Origin: an uncultured Prevotellaceae bacterium
GTDB lineage: Bacteria; Bacteroidota; Bacteroidia; Bacteroidales; Bacteroidaceae
Direction of reading: 5' to 3'
NCBI GenBank assembly: GCA_947303855.1
Contig: CAMYZO010000005.1
Location: forward strand, 1 to 61,555
DNA: 61,555 nucleotides
Shown: positions 7,783-15,786 of the stretch, in pieces
Layout: every line of letters starts with the position of its first letter
Numbering within the stretch: the stretch's first letter is position 1
Notes under the pieces: model-generated
What the model was told of the DNA's origin: nothing
Seen by the model: only the letters and a program-made list of their open reading frames with translations
Database searches by the model: none
Made by a program: the position numbers and the translations under genes

Positions 7783-9597
7783 TTATTCTGCAAACGTCTT
7801 GAAATACTTCAGACATACGTCACGCCACTCCCGGGCGTTCTCCAGCTGGTGCTGCATGCGCTCGTCTACCTCGCGCCAGCGCTGCTCGTCGATGTATGGC
7901 TTACAGTCCTGCCAGGTCTTGCAGAAATCCTCCACCTCGCTGACACCACGGTTGTAGCGGTACTGCATCTCCTCCCACAGCGTGCGTCCGCTGTTCATGC
8001 GGTAGGTCCAGGGCAGGTGGTGGAACCACAGCAGCAGGTTCTCCGGACACGTCGACGGGTTGTCGTAGAGCGAGCAATAAGGTTCGCGGTACTGGCTGGT
8101 GGCGTCGCTGCCCGTGTGGGTGCGGTCGAAGCCAACGCCCTGCTTGTCGGCCTGGTGATAGTAGACGGGACACCACTCCAGCGGGTAGGTCTTGATGAAT
8201 CCGTCGGGCTCAGGACCGTAATGGTGGTCGAACTTGAAGATATGATGCAGGCCTAACGGCATCATATAGTCTACACAGGCCTCGCGGCTGCGGAGCATCA
8301 TGCTGAGAACCTCTCCCCCGGGGGAGAGGTCAAAGGTTGCTCTGAGCCACTCTTCCGCAATTTCCTCCGATTTCATAGCAGGGTTCCAAGCCAGTCGGCC
8401 AAAGGCGTACCAGTTAGCCTGCGAGAAGTGGTGACCGCACCAGTTGGCATCGTCGCCGATGTTGGCCACGCCGGCAATGCCTATCATGCGCTCAGGGGCG
8501 ACAAAGCGGAAGAACTCGCGCCACATCGGGGCCAGATAGACCAGATGGCGCGACTGTCCCAGATACTCCTGCGTAATCTGCAGCTCCACCATCTGCGGTG
8601 TCTGACGGATGTTGTCGAAGATGGGGGCGTAGGGTTCGCGGGGTTGGAAGTCCAGCGGGCCGTTCTTCGACTGCAGGATGACGTTCTTGCGGAATTGCCC
8701 GTCGCAGGGCAGGAATTCCGATACCGCCTGCTTCACACGGTCCTCGCCCTTGTGGTTGGCACCATAGACGAACGAGCGCCACATGATGATGCCGCCAAAG
8801 GGAGCCACCGCGTCGGCCAGCATGTTGGCACCGTCGGCATGGCTGCGCTTGTAGTCGCCGGGTCCCGGCTGTCCCTCGCTGTTGGCTTTCACTAAGAAGC
8901 CGCCGAAGTCGGGTATCATCTTATAGATTTCTTCTGCCTTCCTCTTCCACCAGCGCCTGACCTGCGGGTTCAGCGGGTCGGCCGTCTTCAGGCCCCCCAG
9001 TCCCATGGGCGAGGCGAAGTTCACCGACAGGTAGACGCGTATGCCGTAGGGGCGCAGGATGGCAGCAATCTCCTTGGCTTTCTGCAGGTTCTCCTTGTTG
9101 AGCTGCCGGGCCGAGGCGTTCACGTTGTTCAGCACCGTGCCGTTGATGCCGATGGAGGCGTTGGCACGGGCGTACTCCCTGATATGCTGTGGGTCGAATG
9201 TTGGCCAGAAGATGCTCTTCCCCGCATAGCCGCGCTCGATGGAACTGTCCAGGTTGTCCCAGTGGTTCAGGATGCGCAGTTTGTAGAACGGCTTCGAAGC
9301 GCCGCTCTCGCCCCGCAGCAGGGCGTAGGCACCGTAGAGCAGGCCCCTTTCCGTCTTCGCTGAGATGGTGTTTCCCGCAATGAGGTATCCCTCGTCATCG
9401 GCCATGGCGGGGTCAATCACCAGTTTCACTTGCTCTCCCGGGTAGTACCGGCGCAGCTCGTCGGCCGCGACGCACGCCGGGCCGTCAACCTTTGCCTTGT
9501 TCACCTCGTCATACCTTAACCACAGGCGGCTGCCATCCTCGGCCTGTGCGAGGCTGACGGCTGTCAGTGCCAGCATCATCAGAATAATCTTTCTCAT
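7783..9597 (-). CDS. GH67 alpha-glucuronidase
   Basis: This 604-residue protein has a signal peptide (about residues 1-19, SLAQA) and the features of GH67 xylan alpha-1,2-glucuronidases: the N-terminal RLWLRYDEV domain, then a TIM barrel with NVNASA, YLSVNFASP, GGFLVKANSEGQPGPG and WRSFVYG, then an all-helical C-terminal domain. It would remove (4-O-methyl)glucuronic acid from the end of xylooligosaccharides. It converges on the esterase gene and diverges from the GH51 gene. A 20-bp perfect palindrome (8310-8329) is embedded in frame at about residues 423-429. The position corresponds to xynF of the P. bryantii cluster, as far as I recall it. Confidence 0.92.
   Translation of the reverse strand: MRKIILMMLALTAVSLAQAEDGSRLWLRYDEVNKAKVDGPACVAADELRRYYPGEQVKLVIDPAMADDEGYLIAGNTISAKTERGLLYGAYALLRGESGASKPFYKLRILNHWDNLDSSIERGYAGKSIFWPTFDPQHIREYARANASIGINGTVLNNVNASARQLNKENLQKAKEIAAILRPYGIRVYLSVNFASPMGLGGLKTADPLNPQVRRWWKRKAEEIYKMIPDFGGFLVKANSEGQPGPGDYKRSHADGANMLADAVAPFGGIIMWRSFVYGANHKGEDRVKQAVSEFLPCDGQFRKNVILQSKNGPLDFQPREPYAPIFDNIRQTPQMVELQITQEYLGQSRHLVYLAPMWREFFRFVAPERMIGIAGVANIGDDANWCGHHFSQANWYAFGRLAWNPAMKSEEIAEEWLRATFDLSPGGEVLSMMLRSREACVDYMMPLGLHHIFKFDHHYGPEPDGFIKTYPLEWCPVYYHQADKQGVGFDRTHTGSDATSQYREPYCSLYDNPSTCPENLLLWFHHLPWTYRMNSGRTLWEEMQYRYNRGVSEVEDFCKTWQDCKPYIDEQRWREVDERMQHQLENAREWRDVCLKYFKTFAE
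8310..8329. repeat. 20-bp perfect palindrome inside the GH67 gene
   Basis: CCTCTCCCCCGGGGGAGAGG is its own reverse complement. It encodes part of DLSPGGEV in the C-terminal helical domain without breaking the frame. It resembles the GC-rich palindromic elements in ispG and the GH59 gene. Confidence 0.85.
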
Positions 9598-9625
9598 AGT
9601 TTTCTGTTTTTAGAGTTTCTAACTG

Positions 9626-9633
9626 CAAAATTA
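9626..9633 (-). promoter_or_regulatory. -7 box (TAATTTTG) for the GH67 gene
   Basis: A perfect TAnnTTTG on the minus strand, 28 nt upstream of the GH67 ATG at 9597. The 7-bp tandem repeat lies immediately upstream of it. Confidence 0.65.
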
Positions 9634-9640
9634 TAAAATA

Positions 9641-9673
9641 ATTATGAATTATGAATTATGAATTATGAATTAT
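9641..9673. repeat. ATTATGA tandem repeat between divergent promoters
   Basis: Four perfect 7-bp copies of ATTATGA (9641-9668) and a partial fifth fill the space between the -7 boxes of the GH67 and GH51 genes. The array covers the positions where both -33 elements should lie, so copy number would change the spacing of both promoters. Confidence 0.9.
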
Positions 9674-9677
9674 TTCG

Positions 9678-9685
9678 TACCTTTG
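9678..9685 (+). promoter_or_regulatory. -7 box (TACCTTTG) for the GH51-GH105 operon
   Basis: A perfect TAnnTTTG match with the usual trailing CA, 33 nt upstream of the ATG at 9719. Confidence 0.7.
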
Positions 9686-9718
9686 CATCGAGAAACTACA
9701 ATAACAAAACAAAACGAT

Positions 9719-12214
9719 ATGATGGAAAAACTACTGACGCTGGCTGTGGCAGCCGTCATGGCCGTTCCCACTGGAGCACAAACAGACCAACAACAGAAAA
9801 TCTTTGTCTATTCCCCCAACGAGAACGCCGGACTGCGTGTTGCCTTACAGGAAGGAGAGACGTGGCAGGACAAGGGGCAGCTCTGCTCCTCGGACTACGG
9901 CACCTGGGGGGCCGAGAAGCGGATGTATCACCCGTCGGTGACCCGTGCCAGTGACGGCACGTGGCGCCTGGTGTTCCAGGTGAACAGCCATTCGCCGCTG
10001 TTTGCCGCTGCCTACAGCCGTGACCTGGTGAACTGGCGTCCGCAGGACTATCCCATCATGTCGACCAAGCAGTGTCTGGCGCCGGTGGTCTTCGAGAATC
10101 CCGACGGCACCTTCGATATTTACTATAAGTCGGCTGAAGGCAAGCGCTGGACATCGGCCACGCCCAACTTCCGTGACTTCACCCCCGACCGTCCCAGTCA
10201 GATTGACGACGATGCCTGGCTGCGCGATACAGCCACGATAGGCGGAAAGCTCTATGAAGGCAATATCTTTGAACTCTTGCCGATGGAATGGACGAAAATT
10301 GAGAGTCATTTCAAGAAATGGGGCGAGGACGGGCGGCTGTCAGGCGAGCGTATGCACGACGATGCCAAGAACCCCCTGCTGCCTACCCAGCTACAGAAGG
10401 CTACCCTCACCGTCGACCTGAACCGCCAGAAAGCCATCAGCGACAAACTCATCGGCATCTTCTTCGAGGACATCAGCTATGCTGCCGATGGCGGCCTGTA
10501 TGCTGAACTTGTCCAGAACCGCGACTTCGAGTACACCGCCCGCGACCATAAGGGCTGGACGGCTACCACCGCCTGGCACTCGCCACAGCCCCTGAAGATA
10601 GCCACTGCCACACCCCTGAGCACCAACAACCAGCACTACGCCCTGATTGCCACCGACAGCCTTGTCAACGAAGGCTGGGAAGGCATCGCCGTGCTGCAGG
10701 GGCAGAAGTATGACTTCTCGATGTTCGTGCGCGGCACCAAGAAGTTCGTCATCCAGTTGCTGGCTCCCGACGGTGCCGTCATTGCCAAAGGCAAGCTGAA
10801 GACCAAGGGCGACGGCTGGCAGCGCTATGAACAGGTGCTGACGGCCAAGAGAAGCGAGGCGAAGGCACGGCTGGCTATCATCCCGCAGGGCAGCGAGGAG
10901 GTGGCTGTCGACATGGTCTCCCTCTTCCCGCAAGAGACCTTCATGAACCGTAAGAACGGCCTGCGCAAAGACCTGGCACAGGCTATCGCCGACCTGAAGC
11001 CGAAATTCGTCCGCTTCCCCGGCGGCTGCATGAGCCATGGTCAGGGTCTGGAGAACATCTACCACTGGAACGAGACCGTCGGAGAGCTGCAGGACCGCAA
11101 GCCCGACTTCAACATCTGGCACTATCACCAGACGCGCGGCCTGGGCTTCTATGAGTATTTCCAGTTCTGCGAGGATATCGGTGCCGAGCCCCTGCCGGTG
11201 CTGGCTGCCGGTGTGCCCTGCCAGAACTCGGCCAACAACGCTCAGGGCATTGGCGGACAGCAGGGCGGCATCCCCATGGACCAGATGCCGGCCTATATCC
11301 AGGAGCTGCTCGACCTCATCGACTGGGCCAACGGCGACCCGGCCACGTCGAAGTGGGCCAAGATGCGTGCCGACGCCGGTCATCCTGCCCCCTTTAACCT
11401 TAAATATATAGGTATAGGCAACGAGGACATCATCTCGACCGTCTTCGAGGAGCGCTTCACGATGATTGCCCGTGCCATCCGTGCCAAATACCCCGACATC
11501 AAGATCTGCGGTACCGTCGGACCCTTCCACAGTCCGAGTGCCGACTACCAGGAGGGCTGGGACTTCACCCGCCGCAACCCCGACCTGCAGTACATGGTCG
11601 ACGAGCACTACTACGAGTCGACGGGCTGGTTTATGCACCACCGCGACTACTACGACAACTACCCGCGTAAGGGTGCGAAGGTCTATCTCGGTGAGTGGGC
11701 TGCCTCTACCAAGGTGAAGCGCCCCAACATTGAGACGGCACTGGCTGAGGCCCTCTACCTGACCGATATTGAGCGCAACGGCGACATTGTCGAGATGACC
11801 AGCTACGCCCCCATGCTCTGCAAGGACGGTCACAGCAACTGGAACCCCGACATGATTTACTTCTCAAATACCAGCGTGCGCCCCACGCCGGCCTACCATG
11901 TGCAGCGCCTCTTCTCAGTGAGCAGCGGCGACACCTATATCCATTCGCAGTTCACAACAGGCAACCCGCAATGGGCACACCGCCTCGGTGCCAGCGTCGT
12001 ACGCAACTCCAAGACGGGCCGCACCTACGTCAAACTGGTGAATGCCCTGCCCTGCGAACTGTCTGTCAGCATACAGGGGCTCACCGTGCCTGCTGCAGCC
12101 CGCACAGAGGGAATCCAGGGTAAGCCCGAAGACCAGAAACTGACCGTCAGCATCAGTGAGGCCGGCTCACAGATAGTCCTGGCCCCCTATTCATTCAAGG
12201 TGATAGAACTATAA
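9719..12214 (+). CDS. GH51 alpha-L-arabinofuranosidase with an N-terminal propeller-like domain
   Basis: From the ATG at 9719 (or 9722) this is a secreted protein of 831 residues with a signal peptide (VAAVMAVPTGAQ). Residues about 25-205 resemble part of a GH43/GH32-type beta-propeller (YHPSVTRASDGTWRLVF, AYSRDLVNWRPQ, CLAPVVFENPDGTFDIYY) but seem too short for a complete propeller. GH51 starts near residue 240 (GIFFEDISYAADGGLYAEL) with a carbohydrate-binding-like insert. The acid/base Glu is in GIGNED (about 567) and the nucleophile Glu is in YLGEW (about 657). It should release arabinose from arabinoxylan. An in-frame start at 9665 lies upstream of the -7 box and is rejected. The GH105 gene follows after 5 bp. 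Confidence 0.9.
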   Translation: MMEKLLTLAVAAVMAVPTGAQTDQQQKIFVYSPNENAGLRVALQEGETWQDKGQLCSSDYGTWGAEKRMYHPSVTRASDGTWRLVFQVNSHSPLFAAAYSRDLVNWRPQDYPIMSTKQCLAPVVFENPDGTFDIYYKSAEGKRWTSATPNFRDFTPDRPSQIDDDAWLRDTATIGGKLYEGNIFELLPMEWTKIESHFKKWGEDGRLSGERMHDDAKNPLLPTQLQKATLTVDLNRQKAISDKLIGIFFEDISYAADGGLYAELVQNRDFEYTARDHKGWTATTAWHSPQPLKIATATPLSTNNQHYALIATDSLVNEGWEGIAVLQGQKYDFSMFVRGTKKFVIQLLAPDGAVIAKGKLKTKGDGWQRYEQVLTAKRSEAKARLAIIPQGSEEVAVDMVSLFPQETFMNRKNGLRKDLAQAIADLKPKFVRFPGGCMSHGQGLENIYHWNETVGELQDRKPDFNIWHYHQTRGLGFYEYFQFCEDIGAEPLPVLAAGVPCQNSANNAQGIGGQQGGIPMDQMPAYIQELLDLIDWANGDPATSKWAKMRADAGHPAPFNLKYIGIGNEDIISTVFEERFTMIARAIRAKYPDIKICGTVGPFHSPSADYQEGWDFTRRNPDLQYMVDEHYYESTGWFMHHRDYYDNYPRKGAKVYLGEWAASTKVKRPNIETALAEALYLTDIERNGDIVEMTSYAPMLCKDGHSNWNPDMIYFSNTSVRPTPAYHVQRLFSVSSGDTYIHSQFTTGNPQWAHRLGASVVRNSKTGRTYVKLVNALPCELSVSIQGLTVPAAARTEGIQGKPEDQKLTVSISEAGSQIVLAPYSFKVIEL

Positions 12215-12219
12215 CTGCT

Positions 12220-13353
12220 ATGAAAAAACTACTGCTTTCTGCGGCTCTCGTCATGGCCGCTACCGTCCTCAGTGCCCGCTCGTGGACACCCGGTGAGGTG
12301 AAAAAGGTAATACGCAGCGTGAACACCTACTGGCAGCAGAACAACCCTGCCGAGGTGCGCGCCTTCTGGGATCATGCCGCCTATCATACCGGCAACATCG
12401 AGGTCTACAAACTGCTTGGCGACCAGCAGATGCTCGACTATTCGCTTCGCTGGGCCGAACATAACCAGTGGCAGGGTGCCAGGGAGAAAGACCCTGCCAA
12501 GTGGAAATACAAGAAGTATGGAGAGGGACAGGACTATGTGCTCTTCGGCGACTGGCAAATCTGCTTCCAGACTTATATTGATCTGTACCTTTTAGAGGAG
12601 AGAGGAGAGAGGAGAGAGGAGAGAGTGGCCCGCGCCAGGGAGGTGATGGGCTATGAGGCCGACTCCAAGGCTACCGACTACTGGTGGTGGGCCGACGCCT
12701 TGTATATGGTGATGCCGGTGATGACGAAGATGTACCGGCTGACCGGCGACCAGAAATACTTAGACAAGCTCTATGCCAACCTGCTCTACAGCGACAGCAT
12801 CATGCTTGACGCGGAGACCGGACTCTACTTCCGCGACGGCAAGTACGTGTGGCCCAAGCACAAGTCGGCCAATGGCCTGAAAGACTTCTGGGCGCGTGGC
12901 GACGGCTGGGTGCTGGCCGGTCTGGCCAAGGTGTTGCAGGACATGCCCGAGACATACGTCCGCCAGCCCTTTTTCGTAGAGAAGTACACGCGGCTGGCCC
13001 GTGCCGTGGCCCGCTTGCAGCAGAAGGAGGGCTACTGGACACGCTCCATGATAGACCCGCAGCATGCCCCCGGTCCTGAGACCAGCGGCACGGCATTCTT
13101 CACCTACGGCCTGCTGTGGGGCGTCAACCACGGCTACCTTTCCAAGAAGGAGTTTGCTCCCGTCATTGCCCGTGCCTGGCGCTATCTCACGGAGACAGCG
13201 CTGCAGAAGTCGGGCAAGGTGGGCTATGTGCAGCCCATCGGCGAGCGTGCCATCCCCGGTCAGACCGTCGACCAGAACAGCGAGGCTAACTTCGGCGTGG
13301 GTGCCTTCCTGCTGGCAGCCTGCGAATACTGCAGGTATCTGGAGGGCAGATGA
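12220..13353 (+). CDS. GH105-like unsaturated glucuronyl / rhamnogalacturonyl hydrolase
   Basis: This 377-residue (alpha/alpha)6-barrel protein has a signal peptide (residues 1-19). Motifs fit GH105/GH88: YWWWADALYMVMPVM with the presumed catalytic Asp at about 159, FWARGDGWVLAGL and GPETSGTAFFTYGLLWG. The family removes unsaturated uronic acid from oligosaccharides made by lyases; in a xylan locus the substrate is uncertain. It follows the GH51 gene after 5 bp, so the two form an operon. Residues 125-136 (LEERGERREERV) come from a GAGAGG repeat (12594-12626) and look like an insertion in a loop. The gene ends 7 bp from the converging Cthe_2159-like gene. Confidence 0.82.
   Translation: MKKLLLSAALVMAATVLSARSWTPGEVKKVIRSVNTYWQQNNPAEVRAFWDHAAYHTGNIEVYKLLGDQQMLDYSLRWAEHNQWQGAREKDPAKWKYKKYGEGQDYVLFGDWQICFQTYIDLYLLEERGERREERVARAREVMGYEADSKATDYWWWADALYMVMPVMTKMYRLTGDQKYLDKLYANLLYSDSIMLDAETGLYFRDGKYVWPKHKSANGLKDFWARGDGWVLAGLAKVLQDMPETYVRQPFFVEKYTRLARAVARLQQKEGYWTRSMIDPQHAPGPETSGTAFFTYGLLWGVNHGYLSKKEFAPVIARAWRYLTETALQKSGKVGYVQPIGERAIPGQTVDQNSEANFGVGAFLLAACEYCRYLEGR
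12594..12626 (+). repeat. In-frame GAGAGGA repeat inside the GH105 gene
   Basis: A pure-purine run of iterated GAGAGGA units encodes EERGERREERV between two helices of the barrel. It resembles the stretch at 6033-6066. Confidence 0.75.
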
Positions 13354-13360
13354 CCTTTCG

Positions 13361-14482
13361 CTAATATTTTATAATCACTGAGCGCTTGCTCAGGGTAGAC
13401 GTAGTAGGAGAGCCGACGATGGTGACCCGCTGGGCGGGGTCGTCGCTGTCGGTGCCGTTGTCGCAGGCCCAGCTCTTGCTAACCTTGACGGTGAACGAGC
13501 CGCCACGGACGATGATGCCCGTCGAGCTCTTCACGCCCTTGGGTTTCCCTATGTTGTTAGACCCCGTGGTGGTGATGGTCAGCGTGCCCCCATACATGTC
13601 AACGTTCTCGTCGCAGTTGATGCCCTTGCCGCCGTCGCCGCTGCTGTTGATGGTGATGGTACCGCCATTGATGGTCAGCAGACTGTCGCTCTTGATGCCG
13701 GCACATGAGGTGGTGTCGCTTACGCCGTCGGTGGTTTCTATCTTGCAGTCGCCGGTCGTGGTGATGGCCAGCGTGCCGCCGTTGAAGGTGGTGCGGGCAT
13801 CGCATTTGATGCCGCGAGCCCCCGGGGCACTGACGCCGATGGCCAGCGTGCCGCCATTCATCGTAAACCCGTCGTTCACCTTGATGCCGTTAGTGCCCGT
13901 GTCGGCAACGTTGACGCTGACGGTGCCGCCGTCGAAGACGATATAGTCATCGCTGGCGATGCCGTTCTTGGCATGACCGTTGACCGTGAGCGAGCCCGTG
14001 CCCTGGAAGTATATCTGCCCCTCGCTGAAGAGCGTTCCCTTCTGGTCGAAGGTCTGTTCGGTGTAGGTGGTGCCGTCAGTAAGTGTGCTGACGGTGTTGG
14101 CAGGCAGCGTGACGACAAACGTCTTGCTGCACTGGTTGTTGATGGCCGGACCCTCAGGGTTGGTGAGTTGGAGATTGTTCAGCACGATGCCCAGCTTCTT
14201 CCAACTGTAGATGATGAGTGAGCCATTGGTGCTGGTGCCGCTCAGTGTCAGTTGCAGAAACTTGTTCGTGCCCGAGGTGACGGTGACCTTGCCGCCATCG
14301 GTGCTGACGTAGCCGTAGCTGTCGCCGGTGACTGACACGGCTGAGCCGCTCCATGTAATGCCGATGTGAATGGTGTCGGTGGCTGTCAGGTCGGCAAAAT
14401 CCTCGTCCCATGAGTATTGGTCATCGTTGGTGCAGGCTGTCATGGCGGCGGCCATCAGGAGTAAGGACAGAATCTTCTTCAT
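13361..14482 (-). CDS. Lipoprotein with Cthe_2159-like carbohydrate-binding beta-helix
   Basis: This 373-residue lipoprotein has lipobox AMTAC with Cys17, followed by TNDD; acidic residues just after the cysteine fit surface export in Bacteroidota. Residues about 60-360 contain repeated strands of the type FDGGTVSVN, NGGTLAIGV, NGGTLAITT, NGGTITINS, YGGTLTITT and RGGSFTVKV, typical of the Cthe_2159 right-handed beta-helix that binds polysaccharides in its founding member. No catalytic residues are recognised. It follows the DUF2490 gene by 6 bp and is probably co-transcribed with it. Confidence 0.8.
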   Translation of the reverse strand: MKKILSLLLMAAAMTACTNDDQYSWDEDFADLTATDTIHIGITWSGSAVSVTGDSYGYVSTDGGKVTVTSGTNKFLQLTLSGTSTNGSLIIYSWKKLGIVLNNLQLTNPEGPAINNQCSKTFVVTLPANTVSTLTDGTTYTEQTFDQKGTLFSEGQIYFQGTGSLTVNGHAKNGIASDDYIVFDGGTVSVNVADTGTNGIKVNDGFTMNGGTLAIGVSAPGARGIKCDARTTFNGGTLAITTTGDCKIETTDGVSDTTSCAGIKSDSLLTINGGTITINSSGDGGKGINCDENVDMYGGTLTITTTGSNNIGKPKGVKSSTGIIVRGGSFTVKVSKSWACDNGTDSDDPAQRVTIVGSPTTSTLSKRSVIIKY

Positions 14483-14488
14483 CGTGGT

Positions 14489-15232
14489 CTAAAATTTAAG
14501 TTTATAACTGAGTCCTATCATGTGGCTGTTCACGTCGTTGTCGTCGTCACCGCTGTTGACGTTCTGGTAGCGGTAGGTGAGCGAGAAGATGTGCTTCTTC
14601 TGGTACTTATAGTCGACGCCTATCTGGTAGCGCATCTTGTCGATGCCCTTATCGGTGTTGAACATCTCGACGTTGGCAAACGGGTCGAATTTCCAGTGTG
14701 GAATATCGTAACTCAGCTGCAGACGGCTGCGCAGCACATTCTTGCCCTTGCCCTTGACAGATGTCCAGGCCTCGTCGTCGAAGTCATACTTCTTGCCTTC
14801 GGCCTCAGGGCGGTAAGTGTACTGCCAGCGCTCACGCAGACTGACGTTCAGCCGTCCCCAGTCGATATTGCCCGTCAGACTGACATTAAACCGGTGGCGC
14901 ATGCCCCAGTAGGAGGGTGTCCACTTGTTGGGCCGCAGTCCGTCGCTTTTCAGGTCCAGCTCCTCTTGGTTATTGTCATAAAGCAGCGCGTAGCCTGCCG
15001 AAGCTTTCAGGCCCCTGATGATTTTATACTCAGCGTTGAGACCGGCACTCCAGCGGTCGGCAGTGCGCGAATTGTTGCGGGTGCGGAACTCGCCCTCCAC
15101 GCCAAGGTTCCATTTCTTCGACAGTTTTTTCTCTGCTCCCAGTTCGTACCACGTGCCAAAGTCGTTGCTTTGGGCTTTAGTCATCGTGGTGAGGGCGAAA
15201 AGGCTGCAAAGGATGCAAATCAGTTTTCTCAT
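14489..15232 (-). CDS. DUF2490 outer-membrane beta-barrel-like protein
   Basis: This 247-residue protein has a signal peptide (residues 1-20, TKAQ) and many alternating amphipathic strands (WNLGVEGEFRTRN, LKASAGYALLYDN, HIFSLTYRYQNVN). It ends in an aromatic residue (LSYKLKF), as outer-membrane barrels do. This matches DUF2490, whose function is unknown. A -7 box lies 26 nt upstream of the start, and the Cthe_2159-like lipoprotein follows after 6 bp, suggesting a surface pair. Confidence 0.82.
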   Translation of the reverse strand: MRKLICILCSLFALTTMTKAQSNDFGTWYELGAEKKLSKKWNLGVEGEFRTRNNSRTADRWSAGLNAEYKIIRGLKASAGYALLYDNNQEELDLKSDGLRPNKWTPSYWGMRHRFNVSLTGNIDWGRLNVSLRERWQYTYRPEAEGKKYDFDDEAWTSVKGKGKNVLRSRLQLSYDIPHWKFDPFANVEMFNTDKGIDKMRYQIGVDYKYQKKHIFSLTYRYQNVNSGDDDNDVNSHMIGLSYKLKF

Positions 15233-15258
15233 TGTCTTGCGGTTTTGTAATCTGCGTG

Positions 15259-15266
15259 CAAAGTTA
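15259..15266 (-). promoter_or_regulatory. -7 box (TAACTTTG) for the DUF2490 operon
   Basis: A perfect minus-strand TAnnTTTG with the usual trailing CA, 26 nt upstream of the ATG at 15232. Confidence 0.7.
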
Positions 15267-15330
15267 TATAAAAAGGAATGTTTTTCAAAAACCTTTCAGT
15301 GAATCTTCTGTTTTTTTCAGTGAATTTTTG

Positions 15331-15421
15331 TAACTTTGGCTTCGCCGAACTTACATAGCACTCGGCAATGAAAAGAAAATGAACTTTTCTTTTGCATTGC
15401 TCTCGTTTTTTCGTAACTTTG
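15331..15421 (+). promoter_or_regulatory. Two rightward -7 boxes without a recognisable gene
   Basis: TAACTTTG occurs at 15331-15338 and again at 15414-15421 on the plus strand. No convincing rightward gene follows. They may be promoter remnants at the edge of the AT-rich island or belong to a non-coding transcript. The rest of 15233-15786 holds the items listed separately; I see no further gene in it. Confidence 0.35.
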
Positions 15422-15476
15422 CAAGAATTCTCAGCTTTTCTTTATATACAGGCAGTTTGGGGGATTGAGGAAAAAT

Positions 15477-15489
15477 AGGGTTACGATTT
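15477..15489. repeat. Left copy of 13-bp direct repeat flanking the AT-rich island
   Basis: AGGGTTACGATTT here is identical to 21426-21438. The following 13 bases match at 9 positions. The pair brackets the defence-type island (15.5-21.4 kb) and could be a remnant attachment or insertion site, or a dispersed repeat. Confidence 0.5.
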
Positions 15490-15516
15490 GGCAACCGTAC
15501 TCAATTCCACATTCTG

Positions 15517-15615
15517 CTATGAAATGCATCCGCTCGAGCTATGCTCGCTTGCTACCAACGGGACGCAAGAAAGAACACCCGATGATGTGCCACCAGCCGT
15601 ACTATGGCTCATCAT
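15517..15615 (-). CDS. Possible 32-residue small protein (unknown)
   Basis: On the minus strand, a perfect -7 box TACCTTTG (15622-15629) is followed 7 nt later by ATGATGAGC, opening a 32-codon frame ending in TAG (15517-15519). It is rich in Ser, Gly and Val and has no recognised domain. The first 36 nt form a 12-of-13-bp hairpin (15580-15592 with 15605-15617), which would place the start codon in a stem. It may be a small protein, a non-coding RNA or a dispersed repeat; only the promoter and hairpin are clear. Confidence 0.25.
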   Translation of the reverse strand: MMSHSTAGGTSSGVLSCVPLVASEHSSSGCIS

Positions 15616-15617
15616 CG
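15580..15617 (-). other. Hairpin at the 5' end of a predicted leftward transcript
   Basis: Arms 15580-15592 and 15605-15617 pair at 12 of 13 positions around a 12-nt loop. The structure begins about 5 nt after the TACCTTTG box at 15622-15629, so it would form the very 5' end of the RNA. Confidence 0.5.
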
Positions 15618-15621
15618 AGTG

Positions 15622-15629
15622 CAAAGGTA
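15622..15629 (-). promoter_or_regulatory. -7 box (TACCTTTG), leftward
   Basis: A perfect TAnnTTTG followed by CA on the minus strand, between the RhuM stop and the hairpin/small-ORF region. It would start a transcript near 15617 running toward 15480. Confidence 0.5.
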
Positions 15630-15786
15630 ACTATTTCTTTCGAAAAAGCAAAATCTATTCACATCTTTTTCTTTCGAGCTTGCTCAACGCTCTTGAACTG
15701 ATTGTGGCATCTTTTGTGGCACCTGCCAGAAAAGTGCGTATTAGGCTACGTCCTTCAATGGAAAGCATTGCGGTTTTGTCTTGTCT

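Noticed and set aside
9641..9673. Possible CRISPR-like array
   Set aside because: Units are 7 bp with no spacers. No repeat-spacer pattern was found anywhere in the window.
10391..11833. 480-codon minus-strand frame opposite the GH51 gene
   Set aside because: Shadow of a high-GC gene; no start signals, no motifs, and the GH51 active site is on the other strand.
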